From positions 1,837 to 12,472 of the forward strand of contig JAKLLP010000028.1 of NCBI GenBank assembly GCA_023150055.1: 10,636 bases of DNA. Direction: 5' to 3'. The position numbers and the translations under genes were made by a program. Positions 1-7,116 of this stretch are shown here, in pieces. The first letter of the stretch is position 1, and the number at the start of each line of letters is the position of its first letter. The stretch comes from Gammaproteobacteria bacterium (lineage in GTDB: Bacteria; Pseudomonadota; Gammaproteobacteria; Steroidobacterales; GCA-2729495). Below the pieces are notes generated by a model, which was given only the letters and a program-made list of their open reading frames with translations, did no database searches and was not told the origin of the DNA.

Positions 1-40
1 ATGATGCATCGACCGCACCGCGCATCGGCGTATATTCAGA

Positions 41-3000
41 TCAGTGAAAATCCCGGCTGGCCGTCTTCAGGCCGGCCAGCATGCGGCTGTGATCCTCGAG
101 CCGGCCGGCGATGACGTGCAGCACATCGCCGTCGCGCTGAACTCGTCCCCATACCCCCAGCAACCGTGCCTGCAGCAGGATACGCCGTTGACGCTCGGCG
201 ACCGATTGCCAGACGATGAGATTGATATGGCCGGTCTCATCCTCCAGGGTGACGAAAATCACGCCCCCGGCGCTGCCCGGCCGCTGCCGGGTGATGACCA
301 GTCCGGCGGTGTGCACGAGACTGTCATGCGCGCGCTTCCATACCTGCTGCGCCGTCAGGCAGCGCTCCCCGCGCAACCGGGTGCGCAGTAATGCAACGGG
401 GTGCCGGGCGAGCGTGAGCCCCAGGCACTCGTAGTCTGCCGCCACGTTCTCGGATTCCGTCGATGGCGGCAGCAACGGAATACCCTCGTTGATGCGTATC
501 TGCGGCAGTAACGGCAAGGGCTGCTCGACGCCGGCGACTTCCCATACGGCCCGGTGGCGATGGCCGGCGATGTCCACCAGCGCTCCGCAAGACGCCAGGG
601 CGTGCAGGTCGGGTGAGCCGAGCCGGGCTCGTTCAGCCAGATCCTGCGCAGAAGTAAACAACCCCTCCTTGCGCGCCAGTCCAATTCGGTCGCCTGCGCC
701 GGAGGACAAGCCGTTGACCAGCCGCAACCCCAGGCGTACCGCCGGTCTGCCAGCCGGGCCGGGCTCCAGGCTGCAGTCCCAGCCGCTGCGATTGATGTCC
801 ACCGGGCGCACTGCCACGCCGTGCCGGCGAACGTCCTGCACGAGCTGGGACGGGGCGTAGAATCCCATCGGCTGGCTGTTGAGCAGCGCGCAGGTAAATG
901 CCGCCGGCTCATGACATTTCAACCAGGCCGACACGTAGACCAGCAGCGCGAAGCTCGCCGCGTGGGACTCCGGAAAGCCGTACTCACCGAAACCGAGTAT
1001 TTGCCGGAAAATCTGCTGCGCAAACTCGGGCCTGTAGCCACGGCGGCGCATGCCTTCCAGGAGCCTCTGTTCGAACGGCTCGAGCCCTCCCCGTCGCCGC
1101 CATGCCGCCATCGCCCTGCGCAGCTGATCGGCCTCGCCGGGAGAAAACCCCGCCGCTACGACGGCAAGTTGCATCACCTGCTCCTGGAAAATGGGCACCC
1201 CCAGGGTACGCGCCAGCACCCGCTCCACTTCCGGGCTCGGATAACTCACCGGCTCTTCGCCGTTGCGACGGCGCAGGTAAGGATGAACCATGTCGCCCTG
1301 GATCGGCCCCGGCCGTATGATGGCCACCTCGATGACGAGGTCGTAATAACAGCGGGGCCTGAGTCTCGGCAACATGGCCATCTGCGCCCGTGACTCTATC
1401 TGGAACACGCCGATGGTATCGGCACGACCGATCATGTCGTATACCTGCGGGTCCTCGGCCGGCACGCTGGCCACGGTGAGGCTCCTCCCGTAGTAAGCAT
1501 TGATCAGGCCGAGGCTGCGGCGAATCGCAGACAGCATCCCCAGGCCCAGTATGTCCACCTTGAGCAGACCGAGCTCGTCGAGATCATCTTTGTCCCACTG
1601 AATGACAGTACGCTCCGGCATCGCGGCATTTTCGACAGGCACCAGTTGCGACAGCGCTCCGCGAGCGATGACGAAGCCGCCGACGTGCTGTGAGAGATGA
1701 CGGGGAAAGCCGATGAGATCCCGAGCCAGCCTCACCAGGCGGCGTACCGTGGGATTGCCCGGATCGAGCCCTGCCTCCGTGATGCGCTCGTCCATGATGC
1801 GCCGTCCGTCCCACCACTGCATCGCCCGCGACAGCCGCTCCACCTGCAGCCCGGTGAGCCCAAGTGCCTTGCCAAGGTCGCGTAACGCGCTGCGCGGGCA
1901 GTAGCTGATTACCGCAGCCGCCAGTGCCGCACGCTCCCGGCCGTACTTGCGGTAGACGTACTGGATGACCTCCTCGCGGCGTTCATGCTCGAAATCGACA
2001 TCGATATCGGGTGGCTCGTTGCGCTCCCGCGAAATGAAGCGCTCCACCAGCATGGACATGCGGGCCGGATCGACTTCGGTGATTCCCAGGCAATAGCAGA
2101 CTGCCGAATTGGCGGCTGAGCCACGACCCTGGCAGAGGATGCCCTGCTGCCGCGCATGGCGCACGATGTCGTGCACGGTCAGGAAGTAGGGCTCGTAGGC
2201 AAGCTCGGTGATCAGCGTGAGCTCGTGCTCGATCTGTGCACGCAGGCGTGGTGTAACGCCCGATGGCCAGCGCCGACGCATCCCTGCCTCGGTCAGCTGC
2301 CGCAGATGGCTCGCCGGGGTTTCACCTGCCGGTACCAGTTCCTCCGGGTATTCATAGCGCAATTCATCGAGACTGAAATTCACCCGTCCCGCAATCCTGA
2401 CCGTCTCCTGCAAGAGCTCCGGCGGATAGATTCTCGCCAGCTCCAGGCGCGGGCGCAGATGCCGTTCGCCACTCATGTGCAGCCGATCGCCCGCCTGTGC
2501 CAGCGTGGTCTTCAGGCGGATAGCCGACAGAGCATCCTGCAGGGCGCGTCGACCACGCACATGCATGTGTACGTCACCTGTCGCCACCGCCGGGACGCCG
2601 CTTGCACGCGAAAGCGCCGTGAGGGCATCGAGCTTCGCCTGGTCATTGCCGTCCGCAAGCAGCTCCACGCCCAGCCACGAGCGGCCCGGAAAACGCTCCC
2701 GCACCCAGGTTGCATCGTCGGCTCCGGCACATCCGGTCGCCGGAATCCAGATCGCCAGACAGCCATCGAGGCAAGCCTCGCCAATACCCTGCCGATCGAG
2801 ACGGTAATCGCCCTTGACGGCGGCGCGACGGGCACGGGTAATCAGCTCACAGAGCTGCCCATAACCCTGCCGGTGCATGGCCAGCAACAGCAGCTGCAGC
2901 CCATCGGTCAGTCGGAACTCGGCCCCGACGATGAGCTTCAGCCCAACGCCGCGGGCAGCTGCATGGGCGCGGACGATGCCTGCAACGGAGCATTCGTCGG

Positions 3001-3130
3001 TGATGGCCAGCGCCGCATAGCCGAGCCTGCTGGCACGGCCGACCAGTTCCGCCGGGTGTGAGGCGCCGCGCAGGAACGTGAAGTTACTGATGCAGTGAAG
3101 CTCGGCATATTCGGGCAATGGGATAGTCAT
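41..3130 (-). CDS. dnaE2: Error-prone DNA polymerase DnaE2 (ImuC)
   Basis: This is the C-family DNA polymerase of the SOS mutasome, which extends synthesis across damaged template together with ImuA and ImuB. The 1029-residue product is full length for DnaE2 (roughly 1000-1080). It opens with a PHP domain ([16 protein letters not shown] at about residues 11-26, ITDEC at 43-47, GDVHMH at 185-190). The polymerase core has PDIDVDF at 374-380, with D377 and D379 as likely metal ligands, and the third aspartate D526 in [25 protein letters not shown] lies near 713-728, and an OB-fold follows at about 941-1010. It ends in SRDFH, a typical DnaE2 tail. The ATG at 3130 fits the family N terminus. The Shine-Dalgarno signal is weak (GGAAG only 2-3 nt before the ATG). 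It is the last gene of the lexA-imuA-imuB-dnaE2 unit, but a 293-nt gap separates it from imuB. The replicative DnaE is less likely, since that protein is longer (about 1160) and is not found with imuAB. Confidence 0.97.
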   Translation of the reverse strand: MTIPLPEYAELHCISNFTFLRGASHPAELVGRASRLGYAALAITDECSVAGIVRAHAAARGVGLKLIVGAEFRLTDGLQLLLLAMHRQGYGQLCELITRARRAAVKGDYRLDRQGIGEACLDGCLAIWIPATGCAGADDATWVRERFPGRSWLGVELLADGNDQAKLDALTALSRASGVPAVATGDVHMHVRGRRALQDALSAIRLKTTLAQAGDRLHMSGERHLRPRLELARIYPPELLQETVRIAGRVNFSLDELRYEYPEELVPAGETPASHLRQLTEAGMRRRWPSGVTPRLRAQIEHELTLITELAYEPYFLTVHDIVRHARQQGILCQGRGSAANSAVCYCLGITEVDPARMSMLVERFISRERNEPPDIDVDFEHERREEVIQYVYRKYGRERAALAAAVISYCPRSALRDLGKALGLTGLQVERLSRAMQWWDGRRIMDERITEAGLDPGNPTVRRLVRLARDLIGFPRHLSQHVGGFVIARGALSQLVPVENAAMPERTVIQWDKDDLDELGLLKVDILGLGMLSAIRRSLGLINAYYGRSLTVASVPAEDPQVYDMIGRADTIGVFQIESRAQMAMLPRLRPRCYYDLVIEVAIIRPGPIQGDMVHPYLRRRNGEEPVSYPSPEVERVLARTLGVPIFQEQVMQLAVVAAGFSPGEADQLRRAMAAWRRRGGLEPFEQRLLEGMRRRGYRPEFAQQIFRQILGFGEYGFPESHAASFALLVYVSAWLKCHEPAAFTCALLNSQPMGFYAPSQLVQDVRRHGVAVRPVDINRSGWDCSLEPGPAGRPAVRLGLRLVNGLSSGAGDRIGLARKEGLFTSAQDLAERARLGSPDLHALASCGALVDIAGHRHRAVWEVAGVEQPLPLLPQIRINEGIPLLPPSTESENVAADYECLGLTLARHPVALLRTRLRGERCLTAQQVWKRAHDSLVHTAGLVITRQRPGSAGGVIFVTLEDETGHINLIVWQSVAERQRRILLQARLLGVWGRVQRDGDVLHVIAGRLEDHSRMLAGLKTASRDFH

Positions 3131-3192
3131 TGCTTCCGGAGTTCATCGCCCACGTGCGGGGCGCGGCAGGCAAGTGCCTTGCCGGACGCTAC

Positions 3193-3315
3193 GGCCCGGG
3201 AGCGCCTGCGCCGGGCGTGTGGAGCCGCGCGCAGCAGGAGCGCAGCGCGGCGGAACCCGAACGAGCGCAGCACAGGGACGTGCGCAGCGAGTGTCCCGGC
3301 GCAGGCGCCCGGGCC
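3193..3315. repeat. Long imperfect inverted repeat in the imuB-dnaE2 gap
   Basis: The 293-nt gap between imuB and dnaE2 (3131-3423) holds no convincing gene. Its centre is a GC-rich inverted repeat: the arm at 3193-3215 pairs with 3295-3315 through GGCCCGGG and CGCCTGCGCCGGG, broken only by an extra AG at 3201-3202 in the left arm. The roughly 79-nt interior contains four copies of GCGCAGC (starting at 3229, 3240, 3265 and 3282) and a small GGGAC/GTCCC stem (3275-3279 with 3293-3297, approximate). A separate perfect hairpin, GGCAAG-TGC-CTTGCC, lies at 3169-3183, close to the dnaE2 start. No T-run follows any of these, so they do not look like intrinsic terminators. The element could be an intergenic repeat of the REP/BIME kind, an mRNA processing or stability structure, or a structured RNA. 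The sequence alone does not decide between these. Confidence 0.6.
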
Positions 3316-3423
3316 TTGCGCGCAAACGCGCCGGCTGTCGGGCCGTTACCAGCGCAGATACCCCGCTCAATGCACCACGCACGTGGGCGAGGAACCGCTT
3401 CCGGCGACGATTCATATCGCGTT

Positions 3424-4983
3424 TCAACCGAACAGGCCATGCAGGTACCAGCCACCATGACGGAGATCGCGGAAAACCCAGGCCGACTGGCCATGCGGGT
3501 TTCGGGCCACGTGGTAATCGCGGCGGATGTCATGCCCGTCCCACCAGCCCGTCTCGATACGCTCCGGCCCGCTCTCGAGCACCATCCGGCCATGGAACAG
3601 CGGTATGCCGTTGCGGCTCTCGATCGGCACAGGTGACTCGAGCAGCCATAACGGGCGCGGCGCACTACTGCTGGCTCGTACGCTGCCGGACTGTTGCTCC
3701 TGTGGCTCGGATACCACGTGCCAGGCGGCTTCCGGACGATGCTCGCTGCACAGGCCGATACCGTGCACCGCCGCATGGCCGAGGCGCATTCGCAACTGCT
3801 CCATCAGTCCCAGCAGTCGCTCATCACGATCCTGTTGCCAGCCGAACAATCCTGCCGTCAGCGGGGGGTGTTCCCGCGCCAGTTCCGCCTCCAGCTTGAC
3901 GGCCACCACAGGCTCCGGAGCAGTTGACCTAGACAAGCGCATGCCCGTCAGCTCCCTCAACTGCGCCATATCAGCACTTGGCCTGAGCAGCCCTACACGC
4001 AGCATTGTCGCCGGCCGGCCGCGATGCTGCAGATATACCCACAGGATCCATGCCGCTGCCTGGCGCTGACGCAGCTCCCGCCCGAGCCTGCCGAGCAGAA
4101 TCTCCAGCGCGCCCATCACGATGACACTGCTCCTTGTTTCGCACGGCAACTCCAGCTCGTCGGTGAATCGATCCTGCTGGTGGAATACCTCTCGCACTTC
4201 CGCTCGCCTGCCGAGCGCCTGATCGATCTCGGCCAGATAACCTTGGCCGATCCGGCGGGCCAACCCGTCACGCGGCAGGCGCATGCACTCCCCGAGCCTG
4301 CGGACGCCCATGCGCCGCAGCCTGCGTCGTATTTCCACGGGCCAGCCCGGCAAGCGCAACGGCAGACGTGCCAATGCCCCTGGCAACAGCGCCATCTCCG
4401 TCACGATCGCCTGCTCGCCGGACCAGGCCAGCCAGAGCGCAGCACGCGCGGTTGGTGCCACGGCTGCAGACACCGCATGACCGCGCTGGGTGGTTGCAGC
4501 GACTGCCATGCCACGAAGTGTCCCGGCGCCGCCAAACAGGATGTTGCTGCCACCGATCTCGAGTAACAGCGCGCCGCAGGGATCGATGCTCACCACAGGC
4601 GTGAATCGCGTTACCGTGACCGCCAGACCGAGCAGCGCCTCATGCTCGAGTCCGGGCCGGCGCTGTTGAATCTCGAGATCCGGCAATAGCGCCAGCGCGG
4701 CATTTACCGGCATGCCAGGCTGCACGCCTTGTCTTGCGGCGGATTCATCACACAGCAGAACGACGCCGGCCCCCTGCCCTACGCCATCGAGCACGACGCA
4801 GGGAGCAGAAGTGTCGCGGCAGAGCACCTCCAGCGGAAGATCCGGCAGATACAGGCATAGCCACAACCTGCCATCGGCCGGGCTGACCGCCCCTGCCGTC
4901 GTCTCCTCCTGCAATGAGTGCGATGCCATCGGCAGCGCGGGCTGCGCAAAGGGCAAAAGGGACTGCTGTACAGAACCCGACAT
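3424..4983 (-). CDS. imuB: ImuB, catalytically inactive Y-family polymerase homologue
   Basis: ImuB is the hub of the ImuA-ImuB-DnaE2 translesion mutasome. In studied species it contacts the sliding clamp and recruits DnaE2. The 519-residue product has a Y-family-like N-terminal half: LWLCLYLPDLPLEVL at about 40-54 stands where active polymerases have a D-x-D-x-F-[FY]-A metal motif, and VSIDP at 131-135 replaces SIDE. At least two catalytic acidic residues are therefore missing, as is usual in ImuB. A helix-hairpin-helix-like stretch (LRRMGVRRLGECMRLP) lies at 222-237, and a little-finger-like region follows. The C-terminal part contains the family signature LLGLMEQLRMRLG...AVHGIGL and ends with a WWDG...YHVARNPHGQSAWVFRD...WYLHGLFG block. 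The usual ImuB start is near residue 39, so this protein has an N-terminal extension, which includes QQSLLPF. The ATG overlaps the imuA stop (TGATG), implying coupled translation and supporting the long start; M19 is the alternative. Confidence 0.95.
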   Translation of the reverse strand: MSGSVQQSLLPFAQPALPMASHSLQEETTAGAVSPADGRLWLCLYLPDLPLEVLCRDTSAPCVVLDGVGQGAGVVLLCDESAARQGVQPGMPVNAALALLPDLEIQQRRPGLEHEALLGLAVTVTRFTPVVSIDPCGALLLEIGGSNILFGGAGTLRGMAVAATTQRGHAVSAAVAPTARAALWLAWSGEQAIVTEMALLPGALARLPLRLPGWPVEIRRRLRRMGVRRLGECMRLPRDGLARRIGQGYLAEIDQALGRRAEVREVFHQQDRFTDELELPCETRSSVIVMGALEILLGRLGRELRQRQAAAWILWVYLQHRGRPATMLRVGLLRPSADMAQLRELTGMRLSRSTAPEPVVAVKLEAELAREHPPLTAGLFGWQQDRDERLLGLMEQLRMRLGHAAVHGIGLCSEHRPEAAWHVVSEPQEQQSGSVRASSSAPRPLWLLESPVPIESRNGIPLFHGRMVLESGPERIETGWWDGHDIRRDYHVARNPHGQSAWVFRDLRHGGWYLHGLFG

Positions 4984-5639
4984 CAGTCCAGCCCGTCACT
5001 ACTGGTATCGAGATCGACCACGACTGGCGGTCCACCCCTGCGCTTGAACACGCTCAGCCTGAGACGTTTGGTGTCCTGCGGGCACAAGACATGGATACGC
5101 AATGGGGCCGGTGACCTGGACGAGCGCGCATCCGCAGGCCTGAACATGACCACCCAGGCACCGCTCGTCTCGGCTGCGAGCTGCAGGCGGCGCAGGGCGC
5201 GTCCGTCACGGCTCTGCGACCAGCCCAGCACGGCCGCAACGGCCCGGGCACGCAAAACCTGCTCCATCGCCCACAACGTATCGGTCTCCTGCCGGGACCG
5301 TACGAGCAACAACCGCGCCGGATCGAGTCCTGCACGAACCAGCGCGGGAGCGTAAGGAATATGGGGAACGGCAACGAGCATGACCCAGCCACCCGACAAC
5401 CCGGCCCGTTCCCGGCTCACCAGGCGGCGCAAGGCCGGCAGCAGCAGGGCAAATTCCCCCATGCCCTGTGCATCGACCATGAGCTCGGTCAACTGCGCGA
5501 GCGGCCAACCACCATTCAGCGCCTTGTCAAGCTTCGACCACCCCGAAGAAACCATCTGGCCATCACGAGCTGCGGCCCGCCCCGCCTGCCAGATACGCGG
5601 ATGCCGCAAGATCTCTCTGAGCCGACCCTCGGAAGACAT
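4983..5639 (-). CDS. imuA: ImuA, RecA/SulA-like translesion synthesis accessory protein
   Basis: ImuA is the first mutasome gene after lexA. Its product works with ImuB and DnaE2 in damage-induced mutagenesis; its exact biochemical role is less clear than that of its partners. The 218-residue product has the family start pattern: a basic N-terminal helix, then SSGWSKLDKALNGGWPLAQLTEL at about 31-53, which matches the RecA/SulA-like fold. The loop where RecA has its P-loop (about 55-63, VDAQGMGEF) lacks the GKT/S signature, so ATP binding of the RecA type is unlikely. LRLSVFKRRGGPPVVVDL near the C terminus is also typical of ImuA. It starts with ATG 31 nt after the lexA stop, and no SOS box or promoter is visible in that gap, so it is expected to be co-transcribed with lexA. 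It overlaps imuB by one base. Confidence 0.93.
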   Translation of the reverse strand: MSSEGRLREILRHPRIWQAGRAAARDGQMVSSGWSKLDKALNGGWPLAQLTELMVDAQGMGEFALLLPALRRLVSRERAGLSGGWVMLVAVPHIPYAPALVRAGLDPARLLLVRSRQETDTLWAMEQVLRARAVAAVLGWSQSRDGRALRRLQLAAETSGAWVVMFRPADARSSRSPAPLRIHVLCPQDTKRLRLSVFKRRGGPPVVVDLDTSSDGLD

Positions 5640-5670
5640 TGAACGACCACCGTCATTTCGTGCCGATTGC

Positions 5671-6282
5671 TCAGGACAATCTGTTACGCAGCACGCCCAC
5701 CACGATGCCCTCGATGACCATCGCCCTCTCCCCGAGATCTACCCGGATAGGCTCGAAATCCGGGTTCTCCGGCAGCAGCCATGCCACGCGGCCCTCCTGG
5801 CGATAGCGCTTTACCGTGACCTCCTCCTCCAGCCGCGCCACGATGACCTGGCCATTACGCACATCGGGCGTACGCCTGACGGCCACCAGATCCCCATCGA
5901 GTATCCCGGCGTCTTTCATGCTCATGCCCTGTACGCGCAGCAGATAATGCGGGGTGGGCTTGAACAGCGACAGATCGATGCGATAACGATCCTCGATGTT
6001 TTCCTGTGCGAGGATCGGCTGACCCGCGGCAACCCGGCCGACGAGCGGCAACAGGTCCTGGCTGCGCACCTCTTCACTCAGCTGGATCCCGCGGGAGGCG
6101 CCCGGCACCAGCTCGATCACCCCCTTGCGCTGCAAGGCCCGCAGGTGTTCCTCGGCAGCGTTGGCAGAACGGAATCCGAGCGCCCGGGCAATCTCCGCAC
6201 GCGTCGGAGGCATCCCGTTTTCTTCTATAGCCGATTGAATTAAATGGAGAATTTCAGCCTGTCGGGAAGTAAGCCTGGCCAT
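5671..6282 (-). CDS. lexA: LexA, SOS response repressor and self-cleaving protease
   Basis: LexA represses SOS genes by binding CTGT-N8-ACAG operators as a dimer, and cleaves itself when stimulated by RecA on single-stranded DNA. The 203-residue product is the usual length. Residues 1-70 form the winged helix-turn-helix DNA-binding domain ([12 protein letters not shown], then [23 protein letters not shown]). The cleavage site is A86-G87 within GRVAAGQPI. The catalytic Ser-Lys pair is S121 in [11 protein letters not shown] and K158 in VTVKRY, both in the expected positions of the S24 peptidase domain. The ATG at 6282 has a weak AGG Shine-Dalgarno 8 nt upstream. Two SOS boxes directly upstream indicate autoregulation. 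It heads the imuA-imuB-dnaE2 operon. Whether the genome holds a second lexA elsewhere cannot be seen here. Confidence 0.98.
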   Translation of the reverse strand: MARLTSRQAEILHLIQSAIEENGMPPTRAEIARALGFRSANAAEEHLRALQRKGVIELVPGASRGIQLSEEVRSQDLLPLVGRVAAGQPILAQENIEDRYRIDLSLFKPTPHYLLRVQGMSMKDAGILDGDLVAVRRTPDVRNGQVIVARLEEEVTVKRYRQEGRVAWLLPENPDFEPIRVDLGERAMVIEGIVVGVLRNRLS

Positions 6283-6291
6283 AGCTGTAAC

Positions 6292-6307
6292 CTGTATTAA
6301 AAAACAG
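6292..6307. promoter_or_regulatory. SOS box 1 (LexA operator), proximal to lexA
   Basis: CTGTATTAAAAAACAG is a perfect CTGT-N8-ACAG palindrome with an AT-rich centre, 9 nt before the lexA ATG. It lies just downstream of the predicted transcription start, where bound LexA would block promoter clearance. Confidence 0.93.
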
Positions 6308-6310
6308 TAT

Positions 6311-6326
6311 CTGTAATCTTATACAG
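6311..6326. promoter_or_regulatory. SOS box 2 (LexA operator), overlapping the lexA -10
   Basis: CTGTAATCTTATACAG is a second perfect CTGT-N8-ACAG palindrome. Its centre is 19 bp from that of box 1, so the sites lie nearly two helical turns apart and could bind two LexA dimers cooperatively. It covers the predicted -10 element of the lexA promoter. A double operator at lexA is also known from E. coli. Confidence 0.93.
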
Positions 6327-6343
6327 TCACCGCCAGAGCGCAA
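6316..6343 (-). promoter_or_regulatory. Predicted sigma70-type promoter of the lexA-imuAB-dnaE2 operon
   Basis: On the minus strand TTGCGC (6338-6343) and TAAGAT (6316-6321) are spaced 16 bp apart, a plausible sigma70 -35/-10 pair. The start would fall near 6309, giving a short leader of about 27 nt before the lexA ATG. The -10 lies inside SOS box 2. The assignment is by pattern only. Confidence 0.6.
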
Positions 6344-6711
6344 GCCTGTCGTCAGATAAAGAACCGAAGCCCGACGCCGTCCCCCCATTCCCGACAGGCC
6401 GGCCACCCCGATGAGGAACTCCGGATGAAGCCCTGATGAACGCCCCGCCCCGATCCAGATCCTCATCCACAACCACGCTCTCATCGCACCCCTGCCCTGC
6501 CCGGGAGAGCCTCTGTTCTCTTTCCATGCGATTGCGCTTTCAATCCCTCCCGTCGCGTACCAAGTCCTCGCAGGATTGCGAAGCACTGTCGATTCGTTCA
6601 TGATCTTGCGCCTTGGGGGGGCGCTTAAGCTATTTATTCCCTCCCGCGTTTGGGGTGCGGTAACTATCACCGCAATCGTATGTGTTGATACCAATTCTTC
6701 GAGGATTTCAA
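6327..6711. other. Divergent intergenic region between lexA and the lipoprotein gene
   Basis: This 385-bp stretch separates divergent genes and must hold the promoter of the lipoprotein gene. No coding sequence with a convincing start or family match is visible. A run of seven G (6615-6621) and an AT-rich patch CTTAAGCTATTTATT (6624-6638) lie about 75-90 nt before the lipoprotein ATG. TTGCGC at 6606-6611 with TATTTA at 6631-6636 could be a -35/-10 pair, but the 19-bp spacing is poor. A TAACTAT at 6661-6667 is another possible -10. No CTGT-N8-ACAG site was found outside the two lexA boxes, so the lipoprotein gene is probably not under LexA control. Confidence 0.5.
6701..6705 (+). promoter_or_regulatory. 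Ribosome binding site fixing the lipoprotein start
   Basis: GAGGA lies 6 nt before the ATG at 6712. It supports this start over an upstream in-frame ATG at 6682, which would add ten residues ahead of the signal peptide and has no comparable site. Confidence 0.75.
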
Positions 6712-7023
6712 ATGAACTCAAACCTCGCGATTAAGGCTGGCATTGCTGCCATTGCCGTGATGGTGACTGCCGGCTGCACCGGTAACCTCCAGAAAGAGCA
6801 AGAAGCGCTGAGTGCGCGGGTCGATCAGCTCGCCAAGGATGTTGCCTCTGCCAGGTCGACGGCCGATGCCGCCAACGCTGCTGCCACCAACGCCGGCAAG
6901 ACTGCCTCCGCAGCTCAGAGCACTGCCAACCAGGCGCTGAATGCTGCTAACCAGAGCCAGGCCTGTTGCGATGCCACCAATGAGAAGATCGACCGGATGT
7001 TCAAGCGCGGCCAGATGAAGTAA
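6712..7023 (+). CDS. Lpp/OprI-like alanine-zipper outer membrane lipoprotein
   Basis: This encodes a small exported lipoprotein of 103 residues. A short basic/hydrophobic signal peptide (residues 1-21) ends in the lipobox TAGC, with C22 as the lipidated cysteine, leaving an 82-residue mature chain. T23 follows the cysteine, so outer membrane sorting by Lol is expected. The mature part is strongly helical and alanine-rich with heptad-like spacing (LSARVDQLAKDVASARSTAD, then many A/N/S repeats to about 83). This is like the trimeric coiled coil of Braun lipoprotein and OprI. It ends in KRGQMK; a C-terminal lysine is the residue used by Lpp for covalent attachment to peptidoglycan. Two adjacent cysteines (C85, C86) before the last helix are absent from E. 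coli Lpp. A strong terminator follows at once, so it is probably a single-gene transcript. An L,D-transpeptidase gene lies convergently next to it. Confidence 0.88.
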   Translation: MNSNLAIKAGIAAIAVMVTAGCTGNLQKEQEALSARVDQLAKDVASARSTADAANAAATNAGKTASAAQSTANQALNAANQSQACCDATNEKIDRMFKRGQMK

Positions 7024-7051
7024 CTGATCGGCCGCATCGAAACGGCAGATG

Positions 7052-7088
7052 AAAAGGCCGCGGCCCGGCAGGGTCGCGGCCTTTTTTT
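7052..7088 (+). terminator. Intrinsic terminator of the lipoprotein gene, possibly bidirectional
   Basis: A perfect 11-bp stem, AAAAGGCCGCG (7052-7062) with CGCGGCCTTTT (7075-7085), closes a 12-nt loop and continues into seven T (7082-7088). It begins 28 nt after the lipoprotein stop. Read on the minus strand the same stem is followed by four T, so it may also weakly end transcription of the convergent L,D-transpeptidase gene, whose stop is at 7117. Confidence 0.93.
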
Positions 7089-7116
7089 GCCCATTTGCGG
7101 GGATGCCGCGAAAACC

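Noticed and set aside
2156..3061. A 301-codon plus-strand open frame antisense to dnaE2
   Set aside because: It is the mirror of a strongly conserved polymerase gene in GC-rich DNA. Its translation has no recognisable motif.
3143..3427. A 94-codon minus-strand open frame between imuB and dnaE2
   Set aside because: It begins with TTG overlapping the imuB stop, is dominated by Arg/Ala/Pro as expected of GC-rich noncoding sequence, and crosses the inverted repeat. No family is recognised.
4966..4973. CTGTACAG near the imuA-imuB junction as a further SOS box
   Set aside because: The half-sites are directly joined with no 8-nt spacer, so it does not match the LexA operator, and it lies inside the imuB coding region.
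5380..6243. A 287-codon plus-strand open frame antisense to imuA and lexA
   Set aside because: It spans the junction of two well-recognised minus-strand genes and has no domain of its own.
6254..6721. A 155-codon minus-strand open frame across the lexA-lipoprotein gap
   Set aside because: It overlaps the lexA 5' end, both SOS boxes and the lexA promoter, shows no recognisable domain, and its composition looks like translated intergenic DNA.
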